From the NCBI RefSeq assembly GCF_036898825.1, contig NZ_JARUND010000002.1, positions 186,001 through 250,000 on the forward strand: a stretch of DNA of 64,000 nt. Reading direction: 5' to 3'. A program made the translations under genes and the position numbers. The notes under the pieces were generated by a model, which saw nothing but the letters and a program-made list of their open reading frames with translations, was not told where the DNA came from and did not search any database. Positions 7,901 through 17,704 of the stretch are shown piece after piece. The stretch's first letter is position 1. Each line of letters begins with the position of its first letter. This DNA comes from Streptomyces sp. B21-083. GTDB lineage: Bacteria > Actinomycetota > Actinomycetes > Streptomycetales > Streptomycetaceae.

Positions 7901-9637
7901 ATGACCGCCGCCCCGACCGGCCCGCCCTTCTCCGTCCACGACATACCCTTCAGCGCGCACGGCTCCTGGTTCGGCATCTCACCCGTCCTGGCGGAGAAGA
8001 CGCGCGCCGAGGACCTGCATCTCGTCTCGCACCAGAACGGCATGCACGCCGTCCTGCGCCTCGTCCCCCTCGACGCGGCGACGGGCGATCGCGCCGAGAC
8101 CCGCGTCGAGGCGACACCGGGCCTGCTCAGCTGGGGCGGCACGGGCGGACGCGTCGACCTCGCCTACGAGTCGCCGGACACCGTACGCCTACAAGGCACC
8201 GGTCTCGGGTTCGGTATCAGCGCCGCGGCTCAGGCCCTGACCCCGTTCAGCGGGACCTACTTCTATCGCGACCCGGTGGACGGCGCCCACACGTTCACCT
8301 CCTACCAGACCGGCCGCCGCTATCGGATCACCGTGCTGTCCGGCACGGTCGACGAGGTGTACGGATCCCAGGCGCTGGGCGCCGGGGAGCGTGGACTCAC
8401 GGTCGCCGCCGGGGCGGACGGCTCCTGGGAGGTCGCGGTCGAGGAACTCGACAGTGCGCGCCGGCCCTACCGTCCGTCGGCGGCGTTCGGCGAGGTCAAG
8501 GAGGCCGCCCGGCGATCGTTCGCCGAGTTCGCCGACACGGTCGCCCCATGGCGCTCGGCCGACACTCCGGCAGCCGAACTCGCCGCGTACGTGGTGTGGT
8601 CGGCGACCGTGCGCCCGGCCGGCCTGGTCACCCGGCCCGGTGTGCTGATGTCCAAGCACTGGATGGACAAGGTGTGGAGCTGGGACCACTGCTTCAACGC
8701 CCTCGCGCTGGCCCCCGGATCCCCCGGCCTCGCCTGGGACCAGTTCTCGCTGCCCTTCGACCACCAGGACGAGAGCGGGGCCCTGCCCGACTCCGTCACC
8801 CATTCGGAGGTCCTCTACAACTTCGTCAAACCGCCCATCCACGGCTGGGCCCTGGGTCACCTGCGCACGCGGCTCCCCGAACCTCTCGACCCGGCCCAAC
8901 TGGCGGAGGCGTACGACAGGTTGACCCGCTGGACGGACTTCTGGCTCACCGCACGACGCGCACCCGGCGCCACGCTGCCCCACTACCAGCACGGAAACGA
9001 CAGCGGCTGGGACAACGCCACCACCTTCGACCCCGACCGCGTGGCCGTCACCTCCGACCTCACCGCGACGCTGATCCTCCAGCTCGACGAACTGGCCCGG
9101 CTGGCCGGCGAAGTCGGCTTCGCGGACGACGCCCGACGCCGCACCGAGACGGCCGACGCCCTCCAGGACGCACTGCTGGACGAGCTGTGGGACGGCGAAC
9201 GGTTCCTGAGCCGCCCGGCCCACGGCGGGGCCCTCGCCCGGAGCGCGAGCCTGCTCGACCTGATGCCGATCGTGCTCGGTGACCGCCTGCCCGCCAAGGT
9301 CCGCGACCGGCTGGCCGAACAGATCGAAGCCCACCTCACCGCGTTCGGCCTGGCGACCGAACACCCCGACTCCCCTCACTACGAGTCCGACGGTTACTGG
9401 CGCGGCCCGATCTGGGCCCCCGCCACCGTCCTCATCGAGGACGGACTGCGCCGCGCCGGCCACCACCGGCTCGCGGACGAGATCAGCGCCCGCTTCCGCG
9501 CCCTGTGCGAGATCTCCGGCTTCGCCGAGAACTTCGACGCACTGACTGGCAAGGGCCTGCGCGACCGCGCCTACACCTGGACCGCGAGCAGCTACCTCCT
9601 CCTCGCCGAAGCACACGCCCAGCGAGACAGCCACTGA
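7901..9637 (+). CDS. Cytoplasmic (alpha/alpha)6-barrel glycosidase, GH63/GH37-like
   Basis: 578 residues with no signal peptide, so it probably acts on imported oligosaccharide. An N-terminal beta-rich domain (about 1-220) is followed by an (alpha/alpha)6 catalytic domain with family-like motifs: VWSWDHCFNAL near residue 258, HYQHGNDSGWDN, and YWRGPIWAP near 498. These match the GH63/GH37/mannosylglycerate-hydrolase group, which uses an Asp and a Glu in inverting catalysis. The exact linkage cannot be read from sequence. The ATG at 7901 is preferred over an in-frame ATG at 7832 that adds a Pro-rich, unconserved-looking leader. The last 50 residues are duplicated as a relic at 11684-11815. Confidence 0.82.
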   Translation: MTAAPTGPPFSVHDIPFSAHGSWFGISPVLAEKTRAEDLHLVSHQNGMHAVLRLVPLDAATGDRAETRVEATPGLLSWGGTGGRVDLAYESPDTVRLQGTGLGFGISAAAQALTPFSGTYFYRDPVDGAHTFTSYQTGRRYRITVLSGTVDEVYGSQALGAGERGLTVAAGADGSWEVAVEELDSARRPYRPSAAFGEVKEAARRSFAEFADTVAPWRSADTPAAELAAYVVWSATVRPAGLVTRPGVLMSKHWMDKVWSWDHCFNALALAPGSPGLAWDQFSLPFDHQDESGALPDSVTHSEVLYNFVKPPIHGWALGHLRTRLPEPLDPAQLAEAYDRLTRWTDFWLTARRAPGATLPHYQHGNDSGWDNATTFDPDRVAVTSDLTATLILQLDELARLAGEVGFADDARRRTETADALQDALLDELWDGERFLSRPAHGGALARSASLLDLMPIVLGDRLPAKVRDRLAEQIEAHLTAFGLATEHPDSPHYESDGYWRGPIWAPATVLIEDGLRRAGHHRLADEISARFRALCEISGFAENFDALTGKGLRDRAYTWTASSYLLLAEAHAQRDSH

Positions 9638-9710
9638 CCCCACGGTCCACCCACCGCCCCGGGACCCTTCCGGTCCGGGTACCCCTCCCCGCTCACGCAG
9701 GAGCCGCACC

Positions 9711-11555
9711 ATGAAATCGCCCTGGACCCTTCCCCGGCCCACCACCCGCACCGGTCGCCGAGCGACCTCGTCCATAGCCGTCCTCCTGGCCGCCCTGGGC
9801 ACGACCCTGCTGCCCGCCGTCCCGTCACAGGCCGCGGACACCAGCGTCACCGTCGACTTCGCCACCGCCGGAGGCGCCCCCACCTACCGCGCCTCAGGCA
9901 CCCTGTACGGGATGAGCCCCGACGGCTCACTGCCGCAGGACCACTTCTACAAAGACATCAAGTGGCACTTCGAGCGGGCCGGTGGCGCCCAGCTCAACAG
10001 CGGCGGCTACGGCACCAGCCTCGCCGCCTACCAGACCCGCTGGAACGCCACCCTCGCGCAGTACAAGCGCACCGCCGCCCTCGGCGGCACCTTCGAGCTG
10101 CTCCCGCACGACCTGTGGGGCGCCGACAGCACCACCAGCCAGGCCTTCCCCGGCGACAACGGCGACTGGACCCAGTTCGACAACTTCGTCAACCAGCTCT
10201 TCTCCGACGTCAAGTCCAACCACATGACGGTCCAGTGGGACCTCTGGAACGAGCCCAACGGCCAGGGTTTCTGGCCCCGGCCGGAAACCCAGTACCTCCA
10301 GATGTGGTCCCGCTTCTACGCCGCCGTCCGCGCCAACTTCCCCGGCCAGCTCATCGTCGGCCCCAGCTACTCCCAGCATCCCGAGAACAACACCTGGTGG
10401 TCGGCGTTCCTGCCCTACGTCAAGACCAACAACGCCGTCCCCGACATCTGGAGCTGGCACGCCGAGGCCGGTGACCCGGTCGCCGACGCCGGCGTCATGG
10501 ACGGCCTGCTCTCCTCCTACGGCCTCACCAACCACCGGCCGTACGAGATCAACGAATACGCCACGCGCGCCCAGCAGAGTCCCGGCGGCGGCGCCTGGTA
10601 CATCAGCCGTCTGGAGCGGGCCGGCGCTGACGGTCTGCGCGGCAACTGGGCGTCGGGCACCGCCCTGCACGACTACGAGGCCAACCTGCTCACCAAGAAC
10701 AGCGCCGGCCAGTACCTGCCACGCGGCGAGTGGTTCATGTACCGCTACTACGGCTCCCAGACGGGCAACGTCGTCAACCTGACCCCCGGCACCAACACCG
10801 ACGGCGTGGCCACCAAAGACAACACCGCCAGGAACGCCAAGATCCTCCTCGGCAGCAACGGCAACACCGGCAACGTCACGGTCAACCTCGACCGGCTCGA
10901 CACCACCTCGGTCGTGGAGAACGGCCACGTCCGCGCCGTCGTCCAGCGCGTCGCCAACAGCAACGGCGCCGCCGGACCCACCACCATCGCCGACACCAAC
11001 CTGACCGTGAGCAGCGATGGCGCCTCGGTGACCGTCCCCTACACCAACGCCACGGACGGCTACACCATCACCCTGCTCCCGCCGTCCAACACCACCATCT
11101 CCACGGTCGCCGTCAGCGAGAACAGCGGCCAGTGCCTGGACGACACCGGCCTGAGCACCGCCAACGGCACCCAGTACCAGCAGTACTACTGCGAGGGCGG
11201 CTACCAGCAGATGCTCGACCTCAAGCCGGTCGCCGGCCGGACCGACACCTACACGGTCGTCAACGAGCTCAGCGGCAAGTGCCTGGACGTCGCGAGCGCT
11301 TCCACCGCCGACGACGCCGCCGTCATCCAGTACACCTGCAACGGCGCCACCAACCAGATGTTCACCCTCAACCCCGTCACCGCGCTCGGCAACAGCCAGG
11401 ACTACCAACTGGTCGCGGTCCACAGCGGCAAGTGTGTCGACGTCAGCGATGTCTCGAAAACGGCCGGAGCCAAGATCCATCAGTGGACCTGTGACCCCGC
11501 GAGCGCACTGAGCACCAAGAAGAACCAGATCTGGCGCCTCCAGGGCAAGGCCTGA
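9711..11555 (+). CDS. Secreted clan GH-A-like glycosidase (GH39-like) with C-terminal ricin-type lectin domain
   Basis: 614 residues. Signal peptide with cleavage near VPSQA-A (residue 41). The catalytic (beta/alpha)8-like domain has WDLWNEPNG with the likely acid/base Glu181, and YEINEYA with the likely nucleophile Glu282, the two-Glu pattern of retaining clan GH-A enzymes. A beta-sandwich follows, and residues 465-614 form a ricin-type trefoil with repeated CLD/CVDVS and Q-x-W/F motifs and paired cysteines, which should bind polysaccharide. It lies 73 bp after the intracellular glycosidase, presumably in the same LacI-controlled unit, and supplies extracellular cleavage. Substrate unknown. 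Confidence 0.82.
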   Translation: MKSPWTLPRPTTRTGRRATSSIAVLLAALGTTLLPAVPSQAADTSVTVDFATAGGAPTYRASGTLYGMSPDGSLPQDHFYKDIKWHFERAGGAQLNSGGYGTSLAAYQTRWNATLAQYKRTAALGGTFELLPHDLWGADSTTSQAFPGDNGDWTQFDNFVNQLFSDVKSNHMTVQWDLWNEPNGQGFWPRPETQYLQMWSRFYAAVRANFPGQLIVGPSYSQHPENNTWWSAFLPYVKTNNAVPDIWSWHAEAGDPVADAGVMDGLLSSYGLTNHRPYEINEYATRAQQSPGGGAWYISRLERAGADGLRGNWASGTALHDYEANLLTKNSAGQYLPRGEWFMYRYYGSQTGNVVNLTPGTNTDGVATKDNTARNAKILLGSNGNTGNVTVNLDRLDTTSVVENGHVRAVVQRVANSNGAAGPTTIADTNLTVSSDGASVTVPYTNATDGYTITLLPPSNTTISTVAVSENSGQCLDDTGLSTANGTQYQQYYCEGGYQQMLDLKPVAGRTDTYTVVNELSGKCLDVASASTADDAAVIQYTCNGATNQMFTLNPVTALGNSQDYQLVAVHSGKCVDVSDVSKTAGAKIHQWTCDPASALSTKKNQIWRLQGKA

Positions 11556-11571
11556 CCAGTCCCTTGAGCAC

Positions 11572-11605
11572 GGGTGGGGGCTCCCACGGCTGGGAGCCCC
11601 CACCC
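11572..11605 (+). terminator. Strong hairpin terminator
   Basis: A 15-bp perfect inverted repeat (GGGTGGGGGCTCCCA with its complement) around a four-base CGGC loop, 16 bp after the stop of the ricin-domain glycosidase. There is no U-tract, which is usual in Streptomyces. It should separate the upstream operon from the large glycosidase gene at 11939. Confidence 0.8.
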
Positions 11606-11683
11606 CGGGCCGGCCAGGCTCATGAACCGTTCGCTGCCCCACGGCCGACGACAGCCCGATCCTGCGCGCGCCGGTCACGAACG

Positions 11684-11815
11684 CCCCGCGGACAAGATCA
11701 GCACCCGCTTCCGGGCTCGCTGTGAGACCCGGGTCCGCCGAGAACTTCGTAGCCCTGACCAGCCAGGGCTACGGGACCCCGCCTACACCTGGACCGCCGG
11801 CGCCCATGTGCTGCC
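11684..11815 (+). pseudogene. Relic of the 3' end of a GH63-like glycosidase gene
   Basis: One frame reads ADKISTRFRARCE and LRDPAYTWTAG, and another frame reads SAENFVALTSQGYG. Together they match the C-terminus of the glycosidase at 7901-9637 (ADEISARFRALCE, FAENFDALTGKGL, LRDRAYTWTAS). At least two frameshifts separate the pieces and there is no start. It marks an old duplication that placed a glycosidase 3' end ahead of the next secreted enzyme, just as the intact gene sits ahead of the one at 9711. Confidence 0.82.
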
Positions 11816-11938
11816 GACCCGCGACCACCGACGCGGCCTCCACCCTCGCCCGACCCGCGAGCGACAACCCATCCAGACGTCCGGCGCGGGGGCCGGCGCA
11901 GCAACAACCCAGCCGCACCCCTGAAGGGACGTAAGCAC

Positions 11939-14900
11939 ATGCCACCACTCGGGCAAAGACGCTCGACCACGAGACGCCTTCTCCACGGCATCACCAAGGC
12001 GCTGCTCCCGCTGACCGTCATAGCCGGCGTCACCACCGCGACGGCAACGCCGGCCGCCGCCGCCACCCCCACCCTCGCCGTCGACCTCGGCACCACCACC
12101 GGGGCCTTCCGCGGCGGCGCCTCCGGGGCGCTGTACGGCCTGTACGGCCAGGACGTGCCGACGAACAACCTCATCGAGGGGATGGGGCTGAAGACCACCA
12201 ACACCAAGTACCAGGACGGCCAGCAGCACCCGGGCTCGGACGCCCTGGAGATCGCCAAGCCCTTCGTGGACAGCGGCGGCGGGGACGTCTTCATCTACAT
12301 GACGGACGTGTACCGCGCGGGCTACGAACGCACCAGCTACTCGGCCTACCAGGCGACCATGAAGACCCAGGTCGAGCAGGCGGAGGCCAGCCCCTACGCG
12401 AGCCACATCGTCTTCATCCCCTACAACGAGCCCGACCTGAACTGGTTCAGCGGCATGCGCACCAACTCGACCGCGCTGGCCAACTTCAACTCCGAATGGC
12501 GTCAGACCTACAACTTCGTCAAGGGCATCTGGCCTGAGGCACGGCTGGCGGGCCCCAACCTCTCCAGCTACTCCAACTCCGCTCTCAGCGGCTTCCTCAC
12601 CTACTGCAAGGCCAACAACTGCCTGCCCGACGTCGTGACCTGGCACACCCTGGGCAGCCCGGCGGACGTCCGCAACACCGTCAACGCCTACCGCGCGGCG
12701 GAGACGGCCGCGGGGATCACCTCCCCGATCACCGTCAACCTCAACGAGTACGCCCACCGCTACCATCTGACCGACCCCGGCCAGATGGTTCAGTGGATCG
12801 CGGCCCTGGAGGACGAGAAGGTCGACGGCAACCTGCCGTACTGGAACATCAACGGCAACCTCGGCGACTCGGCCGCGGCGCAGAACACGCCCAACGCCCA
12901 GTGGTGGCTTTACAACTGGTACAGCTCCATGAGTGGCAACACCGTCAAGGTCGACGGCGCCGCGTCCAACGCCGCGTACACCCTCCAGGGCCTGGCGAGC
13001 CTGGACACGGCCAAGAAGCAGGCCCGCGTCATCCTCGCCGGCGGCGGCACCAGCGGTGACTCGAACACGGTCATCAAGAACATCGACCCGGCGGTCTTCG
13101 GCAGCACCGTGCACGTCAGCGTGTTCCAGGACCGCTACAGCGGCTACCTCGGCGCGGCGGCCACCCCTACCCGGCTCTCCGACGCCGACATCGCCGTGGG
13201 CTCCGACGGCTCGATCACCCTGCCCATCACCCTCGACGCGATGTCGGCGTACGAGGTGATCGTCTCCCCCGGAGGCACCGGCAGCACCACCGCCTCCGAC
13301 AACACCTGGACAGGCACGTACGAGGCCGAGAACGCCACACTCAGCGGCACCGGCTACAACATCAACACCGAGGGCACCACCGGCAATGTCGGCAAGTTCG
13401 CCACCTCGGGCACCAAGGACGTCGGGGGCCTGCGCACCGGCTCGACCACGGTGATCTCCTTCCCCGTCAACGTTCCCACCACCGGCGACTACGACCTGTC
13501 GGTGTTCGGCAACAGCTACGCCAAGGACGCCGACGTCAAGGGCCCGACGGACGTGTACGCGCGAGTCGACGGCGGCGCCTCCACCAGGATCGACGTCCCC
13601 GTGGGCTTCCAGTGGGTGGTGTGGGGGCACAGCGACGCCACCGTGCACCTGACCGCCGGCAGTCACACCATCACCCTGGCCACCACCGGCGACAACGGCG
13701 CGAAGACCACCGGCGACGCCCTTATCGACAAGATCGACCTCCACTACAAGGACGCCGCCGTCCAGGGCACCACGCTCTACGAGGCCGAGCAGGCCAACCT
13801 CTCGGACAGCGGCACGGCCACCTACACCGCCCAGGGCCAGTCCGGCGCGGGCGCGGTGACCCTCACCTCCGGCAAGTCCGCGACCTTCTGGGTCTACTCG
13901 GCGCGGGACGGCTACGTCGACCTGACGGCCCGCTTCCGCAACACCGGCCAGGCCGACCTCACCGTCAACGGCAAGGCCGCCGACGACCAGACCCTGTCCG
14001 GCGCGACAACCGGCGCCTGGTCCACCTCCACCAACCGGGTGTACCTCAACGGCGGCATCAACAAGGTCGAGGTGACCGGCGCCGGCGGCACGCTCGCCCT
14101 GGACGACCTGGCCGTCACCCCGTTCAGCGCCTCCGACGCCGTCACCACCGGCAACGTCGTCACCTACCAGGCCGAGAACGGCACCCTCACCGGCACCGCG
14201 GCCGCCGACACCACTTTCAGCCAGGCCGACGGCGGTGTCGTCACCGGCATCGGCAACGGAACCGCCAACTCCCTCACCCTCGACGTCAACGCACCCTCGG
14301 CCGGCACCTACGCCATGACCATGCGCTACGCCAACGCCGAGGAACTGCCATCCAACCACTACAACCCCGACCTGTACGCCGAGCACGCCGACGTCAGCGT
14401 CAACGGTGGCACCTCCACCCGCGTCAATTTCGCCAGCACCCTGCACTGGAACCAGTTCGAGGACTACACCGTCCCCGTCACGCTCGCCAAGGGCGCCAAC
14501 GCCGTCAAGTTCACCGCCTCACAGCTGTTCGACTGGGACGGCACCACCATCGGCAAGGTCTACTCCGGCGGCGGCACCGACATCGGGCAGCCCATGCGCT
14601 CCAGCTCCGCGCCCCACCTCGACCAGGTCTCCTTCGCACCGTCCGCCCTGCACATCGGCGCCTCGACCGGCTTCTCCTCGACGGCCGTCGCCCAGCACAG
14701 CGCGCTCTGCCTCGAAGACCCGGCCAGGTCCACCACCGACGGCACCCAGTACCAGCAGAACACCTGCGGCAGCGGCCAGGAGCAGATCTTCGACTTCCAC
14801 CCCGTCTCCGGCACGACCGACACCTACACCGTCGTCAACCACTCCAGTGGCAAGTGCCTGGACATCTCCGCCCTCTCCACGGCCAACGGAGCCGCCGTCC

Positions 14901-15130
14901 AGCAGTGGACCTGCCACGGCGGCACCAACCAGCGGTTCACCCTCAAGCCCGTCACCGCACTCGGCAACAGCCACGACTACCAGCTCGTCGCCGTGAACAG
15001 CGGCAAGTGTGTCGACGTCAGCAACATCTCCACCGCCACCGGCGCCCTCGTCCACCAGTGGACCTGCGACGCGGCAAGCGCCCTGACCACCAAGAAGAAC
15101 CAGATCTGGCGCCTGCTCGGCAAGGCGTGA
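11939..15130 (+). CDS. Large secreted clan GH-A-like glycosidase with three CBM-like modules and a ricin-type domain
   Basis: 1063 residues. Signal peptide ends near TPAAAA (about residue 41). Catalytic domain about 45-450, with FIPYNEPDLNWF (likely acid/base Glu164) and VNLNEYAHRY (likely nucleophile Glu270). Three carbohydrate-binding-like beta-sandwich modules begin with TYEAEN near 460, LYEAEQ near 611 and TYQAEN near 741 (CBM6/CBM35-like openings). A ricin-type trefoil at about 914-1063 is almost identical in its end to that of the preceding enzyme. The start has AAGGGACG upstream. It is a paralogue of the enzyme at 50625-53321, which lacks the ricin domain. It likely attacks a branched plant or microbial polysaccharide; substrate unknown. 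Confidence 0.85.
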   Translation: MPPLGQRRSTTRRLLHGITKALLPLTVIAGVTTATATPAAAATPTLAVDLGTTTGAFRGGASGALYGLYGQDVPTNNLIEGMGLKTTNTKYQDGQQHPGSDALEIAKPFVDSGGGDVFIYMTDVYRAGYERTSYSAYQATMKTQVEQAEASPYASHIVFIPYNEPDLNWFSGMRTNSTALANFNSEWRQTYNFVKGIWPEARLAGPNLSSYSNSALSGFLTYCKANNCLPDVVTWHTLGSPADVRNTVNAYRAAETAAGITSPITVNLNEYAHRYHLTDPGQMVQWIAALEDEKVDGNLPYWNINGNLGDSAAAQNTPNAQWWLYNWYSSMSGNTVKVDGAASNAAYTLQGLASLDTAKKQARVILAGGGTSGDSNTVIKNIDPAVFGSTVHVSVFQDRYSGYLGAAATPTRLSDADIAVGSDGSITLPITLDAMSAYEVIVSPGGTGSTTASDNTWTGTYEAENATLSGTGYNINTEGTTGNVGKFATSGTKDVGGLRTGSTTVISFPVNVPTTGDYDLSVFGNSYAKDADVKGPTDVYARVDGGASTRIDVPVGFQWVVWGHSDATVHLTAGSHTITLATTGDNGAKTTGDALIDKIDLHYKDAAVQGTTLYEAEQANLSDSGTATYTAQGQSGAGAVTLTSGKSATFWVYSARDGYVDLTARFRNTGQADLTVNGKAADDQTLSGATTGAWSTSTNRVYLNGGINKVEVTGAGGTLALDDLAVTPFSASDAVTTGNVVTYQAENGTLTGTAAADTTFSQADGGVVTGIGNGTANSLTLDVNAPSAGTYAMTMRYANAEELPSNHYNPDLYAEHADVSVNGGTSTRVNFASTLHWNQFEDYTVPVTLAKGANAVKFTASQLFDWDGTTIGKVYSGGGTDIGQPMRSSSAPHLDQVSFAPSALHIGASTGFSSTAVAQHSALCLEDPARSTTDGTQYQQNTCGSGQEQIFDFHPVSGTTDTYTVVNHSSGKCLDISALSTANGAAVQQWTCHGGTNQRFTLKPVTALGNSHDYQLVAVNSGKCVDVSNISTATGALVHQWTCDAASALTTKKNQIWRLLGKA

Positions 15131-15202
15131 CCGTCGGCGGATCCCGCTGATCTCCCGGCCACACCGACAGAAACAGGGCTCCGCTCCCCCGGGACCTGAC
15201 AA

Positions 15203-15231
15203 GAGGGCCACGACATCCGGTCGTGGCCCTC
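15203..15231 (+). terminator. Hairpin terminator after the large glycosidase
   Basis: Perfect 12-bp stem GAGGGCCACGAC with its complement around a five-base ATCCG loop, 72 bp after the glycosidase stop and before the DNA ligase gene. It closes the carbohydrate locus. Confidence 0.85.
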
Positions 15232-15295
15232 AGCGGTCACCGTGTCCAGACACCCCGCTCCGTCGGCCAGGGCGTTGTCAGTGGTGGCAGGCAAG

Positions 15296-17392
15296 ATGAC
15301 CGGCATGACAACACCAGCTGCAGTGATCGTGGATGCCGCCGCCTACGCGCAGGCGGTCGAGGACGCGGTGAAGGCGTCGGCCGCCTACTACACGGGCGGC
15401 ACCTCGGTGCTCGACGACGACGCCTACGACCGGCTGGTGCGCGGTGTCGCGGAGTGGGAGGCCGCTCATCCCGAGCAGGTGCTGCCCGAGTCGCCGACCG
15501 GAAAGGTCGCGGGCGGCGCCGTGGACGGGGATGTCCCGCACACGGTGGCGATGCTGAGTCTGGACAACGTGTTCTCGCCCGAGGAGTTCACCACCTGGAC
15601 GGCGTCGCTGGCCAGACGTATCGGCCACGACGTCACCCTCTTCAGTGTCGAGCCCAAGCTCGACGGTCTCGCGATCGCCGCCCGTTACACCCGAGGCCGC
15701 CTCACCCGGCTGGTCACACGCGGCGACGGGACGGCCGGAGAGGACGTCTCGCACGCCATCGGCACCGTCGAGGGCCTGCCCGACGAACTCGCCGAACCGG
15801 TGACGGTGGAGGTACGCGGCGAAGTCCTCATGACCACCGCCCAGTTCGAGTACGCCAACACGGCACGGACGACACACGGCGGCACTCCGTTCGCGAACCC
15901 GCGCGGCGCCTCGGCCGGCACCCTGCGGGCCAAGGACCGCGCGTACACCGTACCGATGACGTTCTTCGGGTACGGACTGCTCCCCGTGCCCGGAACCGAG
16001 ACGGAGCTCGCCGGACAGCTGGGCGAGCTCGCACACAGCGAGCTGATGACACTGGCCGGCGAACTGGGAGTGAACACCACCGCGACCACCGCGGTACCCG
16101 GCATCACCGCCGACACCGTCGAGCAGGTGCTGGCCCGCGTCGGACAGATCGCCGAGCTGCGGGCGGAGTTGCCCTTCGGGATCGACGGGATCGTCATCAA
16201 GGCCGACCTCGCTGCCGACCAGCGGACCGCCGGGGCGGGATCGAGGGCCCCGCGCTGGGCGATCGCCTACAAACTCCCCGCCGTGGAGAAGATCACCCGG
16301 CTGCTGGAGGTCGAGTGGAACGTGGGCCGTACCGGCATCATCGCCCCACGCGGCGTGCTGGAGCCGGTCGAGATCGACGGTGCCACCATCACCTACGCCA
16401 CCCTCCACAACCCCGGCGACATCACCCGCCGCGACCTACGCCTGGGCGACCACGTCATGGTCCATCGCGCCGGCGACGTCATCCCCCGCGTCGAAGCCCC
16501 TGTCGCCCATCTGCGCACCGGGGACGAGCAGCCCATCGTCTTCCCCGAGGTGTGCCCGCGATGCGGAGCGGGAATCGACACCAGCGAACAGCGCTGGCGG
16601 TGCGAGAACGGCCGCAACTGTCATCTGGTGGCCGCTCTCTCCTACGCCGCAGGCCGCGACCAGCTCGACGTCGAAGGTCTCGGGCACACGCGCGTGGTCC
16701 AACTCGTCGACGCCGGTCTGGTCAAGGATCTCGCCGACCTGTTCTCTCTCAACCGGGAGCAGTTGCTGGGCCTGGAGCGGATGGGCGAGACGAGCACCGA
16801 CAACCTCCTCGCCGCTATCAGTGCGGCGAAGGAGCAGCCGTTGTCGCGGGTGCTGTGCGCTCTCGGGGTGCGCGGCACCGGCCGCTCCATGTCCCGCCGT
16901 ATCGCCCGGCACTTCGCCACCATGGACAACATCCGCGCCGCGGACGCCGAGGCGATGCGGCAGGTCGAGGGCATCGGCACGGAGAAAGCCCCTTCCATCG
17001 TCGCCGAACTCGCCGAACTGGCGCCGCTCGTCGAGAGGCTCGTGGCAGCCGGGGTGAACATGACCGAGCCCGGCGCGACCCCGCCCGCCCCTGCGGCCGA
17101 GGGCGGCGAGGGCATCCCGGAGGGCGCTGAGGCGACGGGCGGGCCGCTGACCGGGATGACCGTCGTGGTGACGGGAGCGATGACCGGCGTACTGGAGAAA
17201 CTCAGCCGCAACCAGATGAACGAGCTCATCGAACGGGCCGGGGGCCGCTCGTCCTCCAGCGTCTCGAAGAAGACCAGTCTGGTCGTCGCCGGCGAGGGTG
17301 CCGGCTCCAAGCGCGCGAAGGCCGAAACCCTGGGCGTCCGCCTGGCCACCCCGGACGAGTTCGCCGCCCTCGTCACCGACTACGTCGGCTGA
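15296..17392 (+). CDS. NAD-dependent DNA ligase (LigA family, probably an additional copy)
   Basis: 698 residues. It seals nicks using NAD. Domain Ia covers about 1-65 (YYTGG..LDDDAYD..L), and adenylation motif EPKLDGLA has the catalytic Lys at 121, followed by [11 protein letters not shown] and GIDGIVIK. An OB fold is followed by a zinc finger (CPRCG ... C ... C near 420-445), helix-hairpin-helix repeats, and a C-terminal BRCT domain about 620-698 ([12 protein letters not shown]). All parts are present, so the enzyme should be active. An alternative ATG three codons later is possible. Several features differ from the usual essential LigA, such as VFSPEEF in place of the common NAF motif, and it stands outside a housekeeping context, which suggests a second ligase. 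Confidence 0.93.
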   Translation: MTGMTTPAAVIVDAAAYAQAVEDAVKASAAYYTGGTSVLDDDAYDRLVRGVAEWEAAHPEQVLPESPTGKVAGGAVDGDVPHTVAMLSLDNVFSPEEFTTWTASLARRIGHDVTLFSVEPKLDGLAIAARYTRGRLTRLVTRGDGTAGEDVSHAIGTVEGLPDELAEPVTVEVRGEVLMTTAQFEYANTARTTHGGTPFANPRGASAGTLRAKDRAYTVPMTFFGYGLLPVPGTETELAGQLGELAHSELMTLAGELGVNTTATTAVPGITADTVEQVLARVGQIAELRAELPFGIDGIVIKADLAADQRTAGAGSRAPRWAIAYKLPAVEKITRLLEVEWNVGRTGIIAPRGVLEPVEIDGATITYATLHNPGDITRRDLRLGDHVMVHRAGDVIPRVEAPVAHLRTGDEQPIVFPEVCPRCGAGIDTSEQRWRCENGRNCHLVAALSYAAGRDQLDVEGLGHTRVVQLVDAGLVKDLADLFSLNREQLLGLERMGETSTDNLLAAISAAKEQPLSRVLCALGVRGTGRSMSRRIARHFATMDNIRAADAEAMRQVEGIGTEKAPSIVAELAELAPLVERLVAAGVNMTEPGATPPAPAAEGGEGIPEGAEATGGPLTGMTVVVTGAMTGVLEKLSRNQMNELIERAGGRSSSSVSKKTSLVVAGEGAGSKRAKAETLGVRLATPDEFAALVTDYVG

Positions 17393-17704
17393 CCGCGTCC
17401 CCGGCGCCGTGAGGTGCGCCAGCTCACACGGCAATGGCTCAACGGCGGAACATCCAGGGGTGGTTGACCGTTCATCTGTATGTGGCTGCGGAGGGGACAG
17501 TGTCCCCGGGCCTCACCTATAGCCCATGGGGAAGATCGTTCGGCTGAAGCCCCATGGAGCCTTTCGCCGCGAGGCGACCGCCCTTCCGCACGCCACACCG
17601 CCCCGGCCGGCTCCCCCGTCCAGCCGGGGCTTCACGCTGTGCGGCAACCGCTCAAGCGTCGGCAGGGGCCGTCTCGGTCTCTTCCGAGCAGGCAGGCTCT
17701 GATG
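17393..17704. other. Intergenic region between convergent genes
   Basis: About 310 bases between the ligase stop and the stop of the DHFR-like gene. No convincing gene. It contains an 8-bp inverted repeat, CCATGGGG at 17524 and CCCCATGG at 17550, with an 18-base loop. This could be a weak bidirectional terminator, but the loop is long. Confidence 0.4.

Noticed and set aside
13612..15150. 512-codon frame inside the large secreted glycosidase
   Set aside because: Arg/His-rich shadow of the true frame, a typical result of third-position GC bias.
17524..17557. Inverted repeat as a strong terminator
   Set aside because: 8-bp arms with an 18-base loop are weak; kept only as a note in the intergenic entry.
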